The notes beneath the pieces are model-generated. The model was given only the letters and a program-made list of their open reading frames with translations. It was not told the origin of the DNA and searched no databases. A stretch of DNA of 64,000 bases from Cercis canadensis (lineage: Eukaryota > Streptophyta > Magnoliopsida > Fabales > Fabaceae). The position numbers and the translations under genes are program-made. Positions 35,600-49,022 of the stretch are shown here, in pieces; the first letter of the stretch is position 1; each line of letters begins with the position of its first letter. The stretch is taken from positions 124,001 to 188,000 of the forward strand of contig QAOA01002999.1 of NCBI GenBank assembly GCA_003255065.1, written 5' to 3'.

Positions 35600-36447
35600 C
35601 GATAAGAGAATACCTGAAGATGCACACTAGGCTAGGTCTTGATCCTCACACCATTGTCTGTGTTGTTTAGTGTGTAATTCCTAACTGTGAAACCTTGTAC
35701 AGGTTCTTCATTTGGGTACTTCCCAAGGCTTCCAACACTAACGCCATGGCCAGGTCCACAAACCACGTTTTCGGAAGTTATTTGTCTACTGCCATCACCC
35801 AGAGAGAAGCAATCATCACTGGTACCCATGTTTGAGTTAGTAATGCTCACTTCCCTTCACCTTCCAATGTATACTCCATCCGTGTTGGGGCTATCTGCAG
35901 AGGCAGATATAGTGAAGTTTATATTATAACATTTTTGCTTCCCAAAACGTTTACATGAAAACTTTTGTTGTCTTTTCAAGTTATGTCGCAGATAATCGAA
36001 TTGTTGAGGAAACTAAAACCGAAATTCTGATAAACAAATCCAATTTGTTAACTGGTTATTTGACAAATTGTGCCAGCTAGAAGTAGTTGCTAATTTAAGA
36101 AATACTGGACATGTTATTTACCATGGAAAGTTTCTTTCAGTTTTTATTTTTTGCACAATCGTTTTGTTTCCAACTTGTTGCTCCTTGTCTATCAAATGTG
36201 CCACTGCCAAATAAGATGAAGAAGTTAGTATACCTAAATCTAATCCATTGAACGTCTCCATTCCTTTGCTTGGGTTTGCAGGCACAAAAATTGTGCTATC
36301 CACCTGAAACTCTATTTGGTGTAACTTATATGTACCTCCAGGTACCACAATTTTACTTGGATTTGTTGATGCACAGGTACCTTGTTTGTCAAAGTCAAAA
36401 GAAGAAATCAAGCAGAAAATTATGAAAATAGTAAAGAGGCATTGCAA
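35600..36447 (-). pseudogene. Polygalacturonase (GH28) pseudogene
   Basis: On the reverse strand, 36447-36118 gives a leader and a GH28-like N-terminal segment (CASTNPSKIVVPGGTYKLHQ, then VPANPSKGMETF). The segment 35960-35632 gives all four GH28 motifs close together: SPNTDG, DDC (GTSDDCFSLGDGS), GHG (VCGPGHGVSVGSLGKYPNEE) and RIK (NGVRIKT). Those Asp, His and Lys residues bind and cut pectin homogalacturonan in the cell wall in working enzymes. Here a TGA follows VYIGR, a TAG stands where the usual Trp follows RIKT, and the middle and C-terminal parts are missing or scrambled. It is a dead host gene fragment, at most about half of a normal protein of roughly 400 residues. Confidence 0.85.
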
Positions 36448-37069
36448 AAGATTCCACTTTGATCTAGAACAAAATCAAGTTTGAGCTTAAACATTATTTT
36501 GTTGTACCTTGGTTATATCTCCATTGGCAGGGATTAGCAAGTGGAGGTTTAGCATATTCTTCGTGAGGCTAATCAACATGCTAATTTCCTAGCTAAATAT
36601 GGAGGAAACATGAGGCTGGTTTGAAGCTATGGTCTTCTCCATTTTCTGAGTTAGTTAACTTGTGCATGTTGGACAGCATGGACATTATTTTTGTTAGAGC
36701 TTAATTTTTTTTAAATACCAAATAGAGAAAAAAGACCTCGAATTGGGCTCTGGCAGAAGTAGCTTCTAGCAGTACTCACAAAGCAAATACGGTGATACTG
36801 ATCAATTTCATATCCATCTTGATATTTTTCTTCTATACACTCTGTCTTCTACCACTTGTTCGAGCTGAATGTGTTTTGCATAATATGATGGAACCCATTT
36901 GGGAGAAGACTATAATTATATGGCACTTCCGAAGCTTCAAGGCCATTAACATGGTGAACAAACATTTATCTAATGACTTGGTTGTAATAGTTTGTTTTGG
37001 CTGTTAAGTTTGAGGCATAAGTGCCCAAAGAATAAAATAGAAACCAAATAATTACATGAAGATCTGGGC
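36448..37069. other. Gene-free stretch
   Basis: No gene supported. A 71-codon frame at 36792-37007 begins with a hydrophobic segment, but nothing marks it as real. Confidence 0.45.
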
Positions 37070-37541
37070 AAAGCCATGGGTTTTTTTTTTTATTTATTTA
37101 TTTTTAAATTTGNTAATTTTTTTTATTTGAATATTGTATTTTGACAATTTATTTACGTAATTTTTGTAGTTTTAAAATTATTTATTTTAATATTACAATT
37201 TTTTATTTTAAAAAATAAATGTCAACAGGTGGGGTCCACTAGGTATGCCACATGCAGCATGTCCCTTGAGGACAGGCCACATGGCATATGATGTGTCGCA
37301 CCTGCAAAGTTACATCTCAGTTTCTGTGTGGTGGGCCCATTGAACATGCCACATGCCATGTGACATGCTTTCAAGGGACACACCACATGACATGTAGCGT
37401 GTTCGGTGGGTCTCACTTACTGATATTTATTTATTTTTAAATAAAAAATTGTAATATTAAGGTAAATAGTTTTGAAACTATAACAATAAAGTAAATAAGT
37501 TATCAAAATATAATATTTAAGTCAAAGAGCCCAAAGCCATG
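37070..37541. mobile_element. MULE-type MITE (GACACGCC-centre family), copy 3, exact 9-bp target duplication
   Basis: The body, 37079-37532, lies between exact AAAGCCATG repeats (37070-37078 and 37533-37541). The right end, reversed, is GGGCTCTTTGACTTAAATAT. The left arm starts GGG, followed by a T-rich insertion with an N at 37113, then ATTTGAATATTGTATTTTGA matching the right arm. The centre is rich in CCACATGGCAT and ACATGCCACATGCCATGTGA palindromic words. Same family layout as 18254-18746 and 23939-24483. Confidence 0.85.
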
Positions 37542-37792
37542 CCTACGTATCATTATCATATCATTAACAATGTATTTAATTTCAAAACAATAATAAATGG
37601 ATTGCATATTTAGTCATGTGACATGTTAATAAACTTAGAACATATTCATATTATTAGTCATTAGATTTTAGGATACCACTTCGGTATCACTTGTTGCTGA
37701 AATGTAACAACTGACAAAACAGTGACAAGCCAATTATTACATGACACGTGGCAACACTGTCCAAGTTATTTACTGTTCATAACCCATATTGA
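37542..37792. repeat. Short spacer with dispersed-repeat core
   Basis: The core AGTTGTTACATTTCAGCAAC (reverse strand, 37686-37712) is shared with 6111-6139 and 59987-60014. In all three it is near TA-rich flanks and in two it is near CCAC(G/A)TGTC. Probably a small, old MITE family. Confidence 0.4.
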
Positions 37793-39689
37793 GTAATTAA
37801 AATTTTATCCCCTCAAATGTTTAAAAATAAAATTTGGCACAAATAAGTTTTCACCCTTCCTACTATCTCGATGCCTCTATCCTCTTCTTCGGTTTCTCTC
37901 CCTCTCTATGGATTCTCTATTTCTCTTCTCTCACACTCAAGCTCTCCTCTCTAACTCTTTTATGTTCTATTTTAGCTCTGCCCTCTTTCCTTCTTGCTTG
38001 CCCACTCTCTCGCACACACACTGTTTTTCTTCTCTCTCTCTGATTCCTTTTGCTTCCCCTTTCTCTCTATCGTAGCTCTCTTCTCTATTTCACTTTGTCT
38101 TTTTTCTTCTCTGTTCTGTATTCGATTCTTCCTTCTTTTTTTTTTCTTGTGATTTGGGACGTAGTACATGGCCCTTTCTGGTGAATGGCAAAGATTTACA
38201 TCAAAATATTGGTCATTAGAAACAATTACATCAACATAATTCAATTTTCATGCTTGAACAAAGACTTGCTCGAAGGTGTGGCCCGAGGATGAATGTTACA
38301 GGAAATACTCCTAGAGGGGGGTGAATAGGAGTTTTTCAAAATTTAAAACTAACTCAATTTTAAAACACAAAACAATATCTAGTTCTCTTTAGGAACTAGT
38401 TCTTTTACCTGAAGAACTAGTTCTCGAATAATTCATAGTTCAACAAAGAGACATAACTAGTTTAGTCAACAGATATGACAGATTTAGAATATTATACTCC
38501 ATAACCAGAAACATGAACATATCTCAGAAATATAAATAAATCAAAATTTAAAGAGATGAAGAGATAAGATATTTGACACATAAGTTTATAGTGGTTCGGC
38601 CAAATTGCTTACATCCACTCTTTCAATTTCTTGAGGTTCCACTAATATCCAAGTTTAGTTGTTCAAGCTTCTCCAAGCTTACATCCATGGTTTTTTTCTT
38701 CAAAGCTCACCATAAACTTATCTCTTCCATCACACATGAAGGAAGATCACACACCCAGATTTCTCCCTAGAAATCTGAATACAAAACCCTTTTATTAAAG
38801 GAAAATACCCAAATAAAATCAAACTCTCAAAAGAGCATAATATAACAATTTTGTGTACTNCAATTTCTTGAGGTTCCACTAATATCCAAGTTTAGTTGTT
38901 CAAGCTTCTCCAAGTTTACATCCATGGTTTTTTTTCTTCAAAGCTCACCATAAACTTATCTCTTCCATCACACATGAAGGAAGATCACACACCCAGATTT
39001 CTCCCTAGAAATCTGAATACAAAACCCTTTTATTAAAGGAAAATACCCAAATAAAATCAAACTCTCAAAAGAGCATAATATAACAATTTTGTGTACTGAC
39101 GAAGATGAAGAGAGAAATGCAGAAAACTAGTTCTGGATGTTTAGAGAAGATGAATTTCACTCTCTGGCTAGAGCTACATAATTTTTCTCTCTGTCAATCT
39201 TCTTACTGAAGTCTGAAAGAATTTCTCTACTTGAAGGAGAAAGGAGCTCACGTGAAGGGACTTGGATAACCGTTCCTCTAGGACAACTGTCCACCGATTA
39301 GCACATGAAAATCCAAACTGCTTTATCTTTTCAATTTTAGAATAAACAATACTTGCTTTTTCCCTTGAATTGTGGATCTCCTCAACAACTCTTCAAAGAG
39401 AAAATTTCCTCACCGTGCACAAGAAAAAGATGCCTGACAGAAGCAAAGTCCTCTCGTGACTCAATTGCACACAAGGAATTACTTTCCACATCAGCAGAAT
39501 GATACTTATATAAACCAGGTGGAATAGATCCTTCTTAGCTAGAATTAGTTCTTGAGAGTAGAACTAGTTCTTAAGACTTCATACTAACTTGTCTTGAAAT
39601 AAACACTCAGAGACAAAAAGACAGGATTAGTAAAACACATAATCATTTGTTATCATCAAAAACTGACTTACAGAATTGTGAAATTAACA
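37793..39689 (-). repeat. 3' LTR of the Copia element
   Basis: Matches 47350-49022 along its length. It contains the TTCACCCCCCTCTAGGAG word typical of plant Copia LTRs (reverse strand, near 38320) and repeated GAACTAGTTCT motifs. The repeat of 38624-38859 at 38861-39097 across the N at 38860 is probably an assembly overlap. Confidence 0.88.
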
Positions 39690-40245
39690 ATCTCTCCCTT
39701 TTTGATGAAGACAAAAGATTAAGGAAAATCTCCCCCTGAATATAAGCATACTTTAGAACTAGTTCTAAAAGTAGTTTTTGAAAACAAGGTTTAAGAAAAG
39801 GGACTTTTCCAGCAACTGAGATAAATAGAGCAAGTAAAACAAGACTAATAGTTTAATCAGAAAATCTCAGGTTTTCTCCCCCTTTGTCATTATCAAAAGA
39901 ACAAGGGAGAGTAATTAGACAATCACAGGAAATAACAATGATATGAACAATAAGAAGAACCAATAGAAGAAAATTGTAGAAAGATTAAAAATCCACAAAA
40001 ATAAGATCAGTAGAATTCAGAAATGCTAGGACCAATGTATGATGCATAAGATGCAACAAAAGAAATGACAACTTAAGCTGATTAATTATCAAATGTTCTA
40101 CATATTTAATTGAAATCTAGACATAGAAAAATAAATCCTAGGAAGTAGAGGGATGAAAGGATTTCAAAGCTGCAAATTTTGCCTTGGTATGTGCCAACTC
40201 TTTCTCAACCATAGCTAAACAAGCAGAACATTCAAAGGATAAGGT

Positions 40246-42174
40246 CTAAAAATATTTGAGCCACCTTCCAATTTGATTTGCCAATTCTTCTGGCTTGACA
40301 AAAGCTATCCATTCAACATGATCCACTTGCTGGGAAGGGGGAACTGGTTTGGTTGGAGCTCTGGCTTTCTTAGTAGGTTTGGAAGAGCTAGTTGGGTTAG
40401 TAGCAGGCCTCTTGGGTTGAGCAAACTTGGAACTGCCAGAGGGATCCTCAACTGGTTTTGATGCAGACAGAACTCGTTTAAGAACCAGTTTAGGAGGAAA
40501 GGGCTTTACAGTGAACTGTGACAAATCTACCTTGAAGAATTGGCATATCTTAACAATTAGCATACCATAAGGCAAACTAGTTTTGGTCCTAGTTGCCTTG
40601 ACAGAAGAAGCCATGGTGCTCAGAATTAGCCTAGGCAGATTTAATGGCAATTGATGCTTCAAATGATACAACAAATAAAGGTCAAGAGTAGAAAAGTCAG
40701 TGTGACTACCGGCTCGAGGCAACAAATGTGTGGTGACAATCCTAGCTAAGGTTCAGGTTAGAGAATCAAAGCAATGTATGGTAAGAGGTTTGCCTTGGCC
40801 TCTCATTTCTGGAAAGTCACAAATAGATGTCATTGCATCATCATATGAGATAATGTTAGAGGGTTATACCTTCAGCACAAAACATGTATCTTCCTTAAGA
40901 GGGAGTTTAAACAAACCAGCTAGGACTCGTTCAGTTAACACTATTTCTACCCCAGCAACATATGTTTTCAGATAAATTAATCTAGATTTAGAGCCTTAGA
41001 GAGACTGTAAATGCGCATAAAATAAGCGAATTACCTTTGAGTAGACAAGGACATTTAATTTCAACATTGCAGACCATCCCATGGTGGCAAAAATTTCTTG
41101 AATTTCCTTGGAGGAGGAGGAGCTGGATTCCTAGGAAATGAGATAACCAGGGGCGATGTACCTACTAGCATATTGAGAATTGAATCTCTCTTCAGTTGCA
41201 GCATTCTCAAAGAGAGAGGCATATTTCTCTTTTGATGGAGTCTTGACTCTGGGAGTGAATGCAGTAATACGAGCTTTCATTTTAAACCTTCTTGCAGAAC
41301 CAAAAGGAATAGAAGGAGATGTGGGTTTAGACTATGATTCAGTTCTAGGAATTGACACATTGGCATCATTAGGTTTTGGTTCTGGATCAAATTTAAAGGT
41401 TGAGACAGAAGGGGACTTAGGCTCAATGCCTGGTTCAGAAGCTGAAAATGAGTGATACTCAGATTCGAAGACATGAGTGGGAGAGCTAGGTTTGAAGCTT
41501 TCTGAGGGATCAAAATCAGGGGAAGAGGAAGATGGGTTAGCAGAAAAGGGCTTTTCAGGAGAGGGTAAAGGGGATTGAGGAATAGGAGATAAGGGTGGAA
41601 AAGGTGATGAAGAAGGAGGGTGTGAGGAAGGAGGTGCTTCAAGCAGTAATAAAGGAACAAATTTTTCAGTGATTGGTTCAATAATGAGGGTAGAAGGAAA
41701 ACCCTTGAATGTGGGTAGAGAAGAAGGGGTTGGCAATTTACCTTTGCCCTTTGCTTTTTCAGCACCAATGTTCCTTGAGTGTTGGATGAGAGAGGCAATT
41801 TATTGTGTTTCTTCGGAGTAGGAAGATGAGTCTGAGATGGCAATGGGAGCTTCATGTGAACTGCAAGCTCTTGTCTTACCTTTAGACTTAGTCATTAGTC
41901 TTTGACTAGCTCGTTGTTTTTCCATGACCTTAAATACTATAGCACGAAATTGTAGTTGGACACAGAGAATGGCACCACTAGGGCAATAAGAGAGAACATG
42001 GAGGAGAATGCATAAGGAAGTTACAAGGCAAAATGGAGTGATTTTAGGGTGAAATTCAAAAAAAGGAAAGGAAGAAGAACGTGAGGAAGACAAAGAGACA
42101 AAACGGAGCATTTTGAGGAAGCACTTAAAGGGTGGATTATTAAAATGGAGCGTTTTGGCTAAAGGCTTAATCAA
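40246..42174 (-). other. Extra coding region between pol and the 3' LTR (retroelement fossil)
   Basis: Downstream of RNase H there is a degraded coding region: a basic start (MEKQRASQRLMTKSKGK), a long Pro/Ser-rich part, and a later part (LPYGMLIVKICQFF) resembling the putative plant transposon protein domain often found in Sirevirus-type elements. Similar regions have been called envelope-like in that lineage. No function can be claimed here. Confidence 0.6.
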
Positions 42175-45100
42175 GTGGGCCGAAAATGAAGTGAGACCCA
42201 GAACTAAAGTTGTTAAACCCAGCCCAAATTTTTTTTTGATAAAGATCTAAATCAGACCTAATAGGATTGGCCCAAAAAGAATTTTTTGAAACCTTTTATA
42301 ATAAAAGATCTAGTGAGATAAAGATCCAAAAAAAATTGGCAGACTTTAGAAAATAGGATCAAATGCACACTTGGACAGAAAGAAAATTTTAACAATTCTA
42401 TGCCAAGATACCAGAAACATACCTAGAAGAGATGAGCATTAACCAGCTTAAGATACTATCAAGATAAAAGAAGAAGATGATATGTATGTATAAAAAAAAT
42501 TGCAAAGATGATGAAAGCAATTAAGATCAATAAAGCATTCCTAATTCATGTCTAAGAAAAGAAAATCTTTCTTCAGCTAGTACTTTGGTGAAGATATCAA
42601 CAATTTGATATTCAATACTGACAAAAGAAAGTTCAATATCTCCTTTCATGACATAATATCTAAGAAAATGATGTTTTATGTCTATATGCTTAGTCCTAGA
42701 GTACTGAACTGGATTTCTAGGAAATATTAATAACATTGGTATTATCACATAACAATGAGATTTTGTCAAGAAGAAATACCATAGTCAATCAATTGTTGCT
42801 TCATCCATAGCACTTGTGAACAATAGAGTCCAGTAGCCATGTACTCTGCCTCAGCTATTGATTGAGCTACAACATTTTGCTTCTTGGATTACCAAGAGAC
42901 TAGGGCTCCTCCAAAAAATTGACATCCTCCACTAGTGCTTTTACGATCAATTGAACATCCAATATAGTCAGAGTTAGTATATGAAACTAGTTTAAAGGAA
43001 CTAGTTCTGCTAAACGAGAGACCAACATTAACAGTGTTAAATAGATATCTAAAGATTCTTTTAACTGCAGTCAAATGTGATTCTTTAGGACAAACTTGAA
43101 ATTTTGCACAAGCACATACAGAGAATAGAATATCAGGTCTGCTTGCTGTCAAATATAATAGAGAACCAATCATTCCTCTATACCTTTTCTCACAAACTGG
43201 TTTACCTTTTTCATCCAAAGTAAGTTTGGTGGCAGTGCTCATAGGAGTTAATATACCTTTTGCATTATTCATACCAAACCTTTTGAGCAACTCTCGAATA
43301 TACTTGGATTGATTAATGAAGATAACATTATCAGTATGCTTTACTTGAAGACCAAGAAAGAAATTGAGCTCATCCATCAGGTTAATTTCAAATTCACTTT
43401 TCATGAGCTTCTCAAACTCTTTACAAATCACAACATTAGTAGAACCAAAAATTATATCATCAATATAAATCTGAACAATGATAATATGATGAGAAACATT
43501 TTTTTGTGAACAAAGTGGTATCTACTTTTCCTCTTGAAAAACCATTTCCAATAAGAAATTCACTAAGTCTATCATACCAAGCTCTTGGAACTTGTTTAAG
43601 ACCATAGAGAGCCTTAGATAGCTTATACACATGATTGGGAAAATCAAGGTTTTCAAAACTAGGAGGTTGTTTAACATAGACTTCTTCATTGATAAAACCA
43701 TTTAAAAATGCACTTTTCACATCCATTTGAAAGATTCTAAAATTTTTGAAACATGCAAATGCAAAAAACATTCTTATGGCTTCTAGTCTAGCTACAGGAT
43801 CAAAGGTCTCCTCAAAATCAATACCTTCTTGTTGATTGAAGCTTTGAGCAACCAGTCAAGCTTTGTTTCTCACTATCTTGCCATCATCATCTAGTTTATT
43901 CCTAAACATCTATTTGGTACTAATAACAGAATGGTTCTTTGGATAAGGAACTAGATCCCAAACTGCATTTCTGATAAACTGATTTAGCTCTTCTTGCATA
44001 GCCAAGATCGAAGCCTCATCTTTTAAAGCTTCATTTATGTTTGAAGGCTCAGCAAAATAGAGAAAGACTAGATTAACATGCTTGTCCCTTAGAGAAGCTC
44101 TAGTTGTTATTCCTCCATGTAGATGACCAATAACCTTTTCAGTTGGGTGATTTTTAGAGGTTATGGTTTCTCTTGGAAGTGAATCTCTTGCATTTTACTG
44201 TGGAGCTTCTTCCTAAACTAGTTCTGGTAAAACTAGTTTTGATAGACCTTGTTCTGATATTGGTTCTCTGCTACTTTCTGCTCTAATAGGAATTTTAAGA
44301 TTATTCTACAATAATTCTGGTTCTTCAAGAGCATTTGTGCTTAAGAGATGATTAGTCTCATAAAAAATAACATGCACAGATTCTTCAACAATGAAGGTTC
44401 TTTTGTTGAACACCCTATAAGCTTTGCTAGACAAAGAATATCTCAAAAATATGCTCTTATATGATTTGGAATCAAACTTTCTTAGATGATCTTTTTCATT
44501 ATTCAGTACAAAATATTTACACCTAATTAAATGCATGAAAGTAACTTACATTGGGCTTCCTTCCTTTCCATAGCTCATATGGGGTTTTCTTTGAGATGGG
44601 TCTTATTAGACACCTATTCAAAATATAACATGATGTGTTTATAGCTTTAACCCAAAAGTATTTTGGTAGATCATTTTCACATGACATAGTTCTGCCCATC
44701 TTAACTAGAGTCCTATTTTTCCTTTCAACAACACCATTTTGTTGAGGAGTTCTAGGACAAGAGAAATTGTGGTGGATTCCTGAATTTTCACAAAAGCTTT
44801 TGAAAAACTTGTTTTCAAACTCATCACCATGATCACTTCTAATTGAGGATATTGAAAAACCTTTTTCATTTTGAACATTTTTGCTAAATTTTTCAAACAC
44901 AGTAAAAGTGTCATCTTTATGAGCTAGGAAGAAGACCCAAGTAAATCTAGACTAATCATCTACAATGACTAAACCATATTTCTTTCCATTTAAGCTTAAT
45001 GTAGGTGCTAGTCCAAATAAATCCATATGAAGTAATTGAAGTGGCCTAGAAGTTGACAAGACTTTCTTAGAGCTGAAAAAGGATTTGATTTGTTTTCCCT

Positions 45101-47349
45101 GTTGACAAGTAGTGCAGATCTTATCCTTTTCGAAAACTAGTTTAGGAAGACCTGAAACTAGTTCTTTCTTTGAAAGCTTGACAATTAATTTCAAATTAGC
45201 ATGGCCAAGTCTCCTGTGCCACAACCAGGAATTACTACTTTGAGAAGCAAAACAAGTTTCCTTTTTGAAATCCAAGGACTCTTTGGACACAACATATACA
45301 TTAGAGCTTCTTTGACCAACAAAGAGAATATCATCAGATTTCCTATCATGAATGATGCAATGAGATGCTTCAAAGATAATCTTATGACCTCTATCACACA
45401 ATTGACTGATGCTTAACAAATTGTACATTAAGCCTTTCACAAAGTACACATTGTCAATAAATAGAGAAGGAGTTATGCTGATTTTACCTATACCTACTAT
45501 TCTACCTTTGCTGTTATCACCAAAAGTAATTGCTCCCAAGTCCTCCATATCAATGGAAACAAACTTTGAATGGTCTCATGTTATGTGCCTAGAGCAGCCA
45601 CTGTCAAGATACTAACAATCACTTTTGGCTTGATAACACACCTGCAAATAGATTAGACAGATTTAGGTACCTAAACTTCTTTGGGTCCTTTCAAGTTAGC
45701 AACAGTTGTGCCTTTAGGGACCCATATCATTTTCCTAGCAGCACAAAGTTTTTTATTTGAGCAGGCATTAGGAAAGTGTCCTGAATATCCACAATAAAAA
45801 CAAGTTCCCTTAGAAAATGAGTGTGAGAAAGAGGCTTTGACAAAAGAATTCTTAAAATTCTTTGAGGGATTAGGTTAAGAATAGCCTAAACCAATTAGGT
45901 CTTGGCCTATCCTTTGTCTCCCAAGCGGAGAATTAAGATTATCTCTACCTTGAACAAAATTTGCTAGATCTCTAAATAGTTCATTAACTTTTCCTTTCAA
46001 CTTATCATTTTCATCCATGACAGGGATAGTAAGACAATTTTCTTTTTCAAGAATATCATTTTGATGTTGTAAGACTTGAAGTTTATTAGACAACGCAACA
46101 TTGTCTTTCTTAAGTCCTTCTATCACATTAATTTGATCTTTTATGATTTTCTTGAAGGGCTGTGATTTTAGCAAGTCTTTTCTCATAATCAAAGGACAAA
46201 TCATCAAAAGCATGACTCAGTTCGTCATAAGTAGGAAGGAGTTCAAGGTCTAGATCAATTACCTCATGTTTCTCACCACTTCCTTCACCCTTAGCCATCA
46301 AGCAGAAGTTGGCTATGTTTTCTTCATCAGAATCTTCACTGTTAGAGGTCGAATCTTCATCACACTAGGTAGCTATCATTGTTTTCTTTTTGTCCTTTTT
46401 GAAGAACTTCTTCTTCTTAAGATTTGGACATTCAAGCTTGATGTGTCCTGGTTTTTTACATTCATAGTAGATGATAGGTTCTTTGTTATTTTCTCCTCTT
46501 GTGAAGTTTTTGTGACCTTTTGATTGAAACTTTTTCTTCACTTTTCTTTTCTTCATCTGATCAAGAACTCTTCTAGTAACAAGAGCTACATCATCCTCAC
46601 TAGAAGATAGTTCTTCCTAAGTACTAGTCTCTGGAATAGTGGAAGTAAGAGCCAAACTCTTCTTTCATTCTACTACTATGGTCTTCTTTTGCATAATCAT
46701 CATCTAATGTGATTCCAAAGTGCTTCTAAGTGAGTCAACTGTAAGTTCATTTGTTTTTGGATATTGGAGCAGAACAGTTACTTTGGAATCCCATTTTTCA
46801 GTGAGACATCTCAAGATCTTTTTGACTTGTTCCTTTTGAGAGTAGACTCTTCCAAGACTTTTAAGACTATTGATGATGCTTAAAAAATGAGCAAATAAGG
46901 ATTCCAGATATTCATCTTGAGACATATGAAACATTTCATACTGCGCAGAATAGATGTCAATTTTAGCCTCTTTGACATGACTTGTTCCTTCATGAATGAT
47001 AGCAAGTCTATCTCACATTTCCTTAGCAGTATTGCAAGAGGCAATGTTTTCATATTCTCTTGCAGATATAGCACACACAATGTTGTGCCTAGCTTTAGAA
47101 TTTAGTGTAAATCTGAGCTTATCTTTAGCAGTGAATTCATGTTCTTCTTTTAGAATAGCAGCTCCATTTACCATTTTAGTGGGAGACATGAGATCATTTC
47201 TGACTATCTGCCAGACTTCATAATCAATTGACTCAAGATACATTTTCATGCAGTGTTTCTAGTAAGGATAATTTTCTCCATTGAAAAAGGAGGGTTTGTG
47301 AGAAGAATGTGATTCATTCTGGTTGTTCATGGTACCTGCAACAGAAGAA

Positions 47350-49022
47350 TGTAATTAAAATTTTATCCCCTTAAATGTTTAAAAATAAAATTTGGCACAA
47401 ATAAGTTTTCACCTTTCTTATTCTCGATGCCTTTATCCTCTTCTTCGGTTTCTCTCCCTCTCTATGGATTATTTGTTTCTCTTCTTTCATGCTCAAGCTC
47501 TCATCTCTAACTCTTTTATGTTCTATTTTAGCTCTGTCCTCTTTCCTTCTTGCTTGCCCACGCTCTCGCACACACACTGTTTCTCTTCTCTCTCTCTAAT
47601 TCCTTTTGCTTCCTCTTTCTCTCTATCGTAGCTCTCTTCTCTATTTCACTCTGCCTTTTTTCTTCTCTATTCTGTATTTGATTCTTCCTTTTTTTTTTCC
47701 CTGTGATTTGGGACGTAGTACACGGCCCTTTTTGGTGAATGGTAGAGATTTACATCAAAATATTGGTCATTAGAAACAATTACATCAATATAATTCAATT
47801 TGCATGCTTGATCAAAGACTTGCTCGAAGGTGTGGCCCGAGGATGAATGCTATAGGAAATACTCCTATAGGGGGGGGGGGGGGGANGGGGTGAATAGGAG
47901 TTTTCAAAATTTAAAACTAACTCAATTTTAAAACACAAAACAATATCCAGTTCTCTTTAGGAATTAGTTCTTTTACCTAAAGAACTAGTTCTCGAATAAT
48001 TCATACCTCAACAGAGAGACATAACTAGTATAGTCAACAGATATGACAGATTCATAATATCATACTCCATAACCAGAAACATGAACATATCTCAGAAATA
48101 TAAATAAATCAAAATTTAAAGAGAAGAAGAGAGAAGAGATTTGATACAGAATTTTATAGTGGTTCGGCCAAATTGCCTACATCCACTCTCTCAATTTTTT
48201 TGAGGTTCCACTAAGATCCAAGTTTAGTTGTCCAAGCTTCTCCAAGCTTACATCCATGGTTTTTTTCTTCAAAGCTCACCATAAACTTATCTCTTCCATC
48301 ACACATGAAGGAAGATCACACATCTAGATTTCTCCCTAGAAATCTGAATACAAAACCCTTTTATTAAAGGAAAATACCCAAATAAAATCAAACTCTCAAA
48401 AGAGCATAATATAACAATTACGTGTACTTGAAGAAGATGAAGAGAGAAATATAGAAAACCAGTTCTGGAAGTTTATAGAAGAAGAATTTCACTCTATGGC
48501 TTGAGCTGCATAGTTTTTCTCTCTGTCACTCTTCTTACTAAAGTCTGAAAGAATTTCTCTACTTAAAGGAGAAAAGGAGCTCACATGAAGGAACTTGGAT
48601 AACTGTTCCTCTAGGATAGCTGTCCACCGATTAGCACATGAAAATCCAAAATGCTTTTTCTTTTCAATTTTATAATAAACAATACTTGCTTTTTCCCTTG
48701 AATTGTGGATCTCCTCAACAACTCTTCAAAGAGGAAATTTCCGCACCGTGCACAAGAAAAAGATGTCTGACACAAGCAAAGTCTTTTCGTGACTCAATTG
48801 TACACAAGGAATTACTTTCCACATCAGCATAATGATACTTATATAAACCAGGTGGAATAGATCATTCTTAGCTAGAACTAGTTCTTAAGAGCAGAACTAG
48901 TTCTTAAGACTTCATACTAACTTGTCTTGAAATAAACACTCAAAGACAAAAACATGGGATTAGTAAAACACATAATCATTTGTTGTCATAAAAAACTGGC
49001 TTAGAGAATTGTGGAATTAACA
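47350..49022 (-). repeat. 5' LTR of the Copia element
   Basis: A 1.67-kb repeat whose partner is at 37793-39689. A G run with an N (about 47872-47890) replaces the shorter run of the other LTR. The gag start lies immediately inside it. Confidence 0.88.

Larger units (their letters stand above)
37793..49022 (-). mobile_element. Broken Copia (Ty1) LTR retrotransposon, Sirevirus-like
   Basis: A fossil retroelement on the reverse strand, about 11.2 kb. The LTRs are 47350-49022 (5') and 37793-39689 (3'); each starts TGTTAATT on the coding strand. The 3' LTR looks longer because 38624-38859 is repeated across an N. Parts in order: gag region (about 47330-46300, with a CCHC knuckle near 46450), integrase region (about 45550-44520), reverse transcriptase (about 43770-43100), RNase H (about 43100-42530), and an extra coding region between pol and the 3' LTR. 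The GSLLYLTASRPDI block and the extra region suit the Sirevirus lineage. A purine tract (AAAAAGGGAGAGA) precedes the 3' LTR. It is broken, with at least about half a dozen breaks. The LTRs differ by roughly 4-6 percent by eye, suggesting a few million years. Confidence 0.9.
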
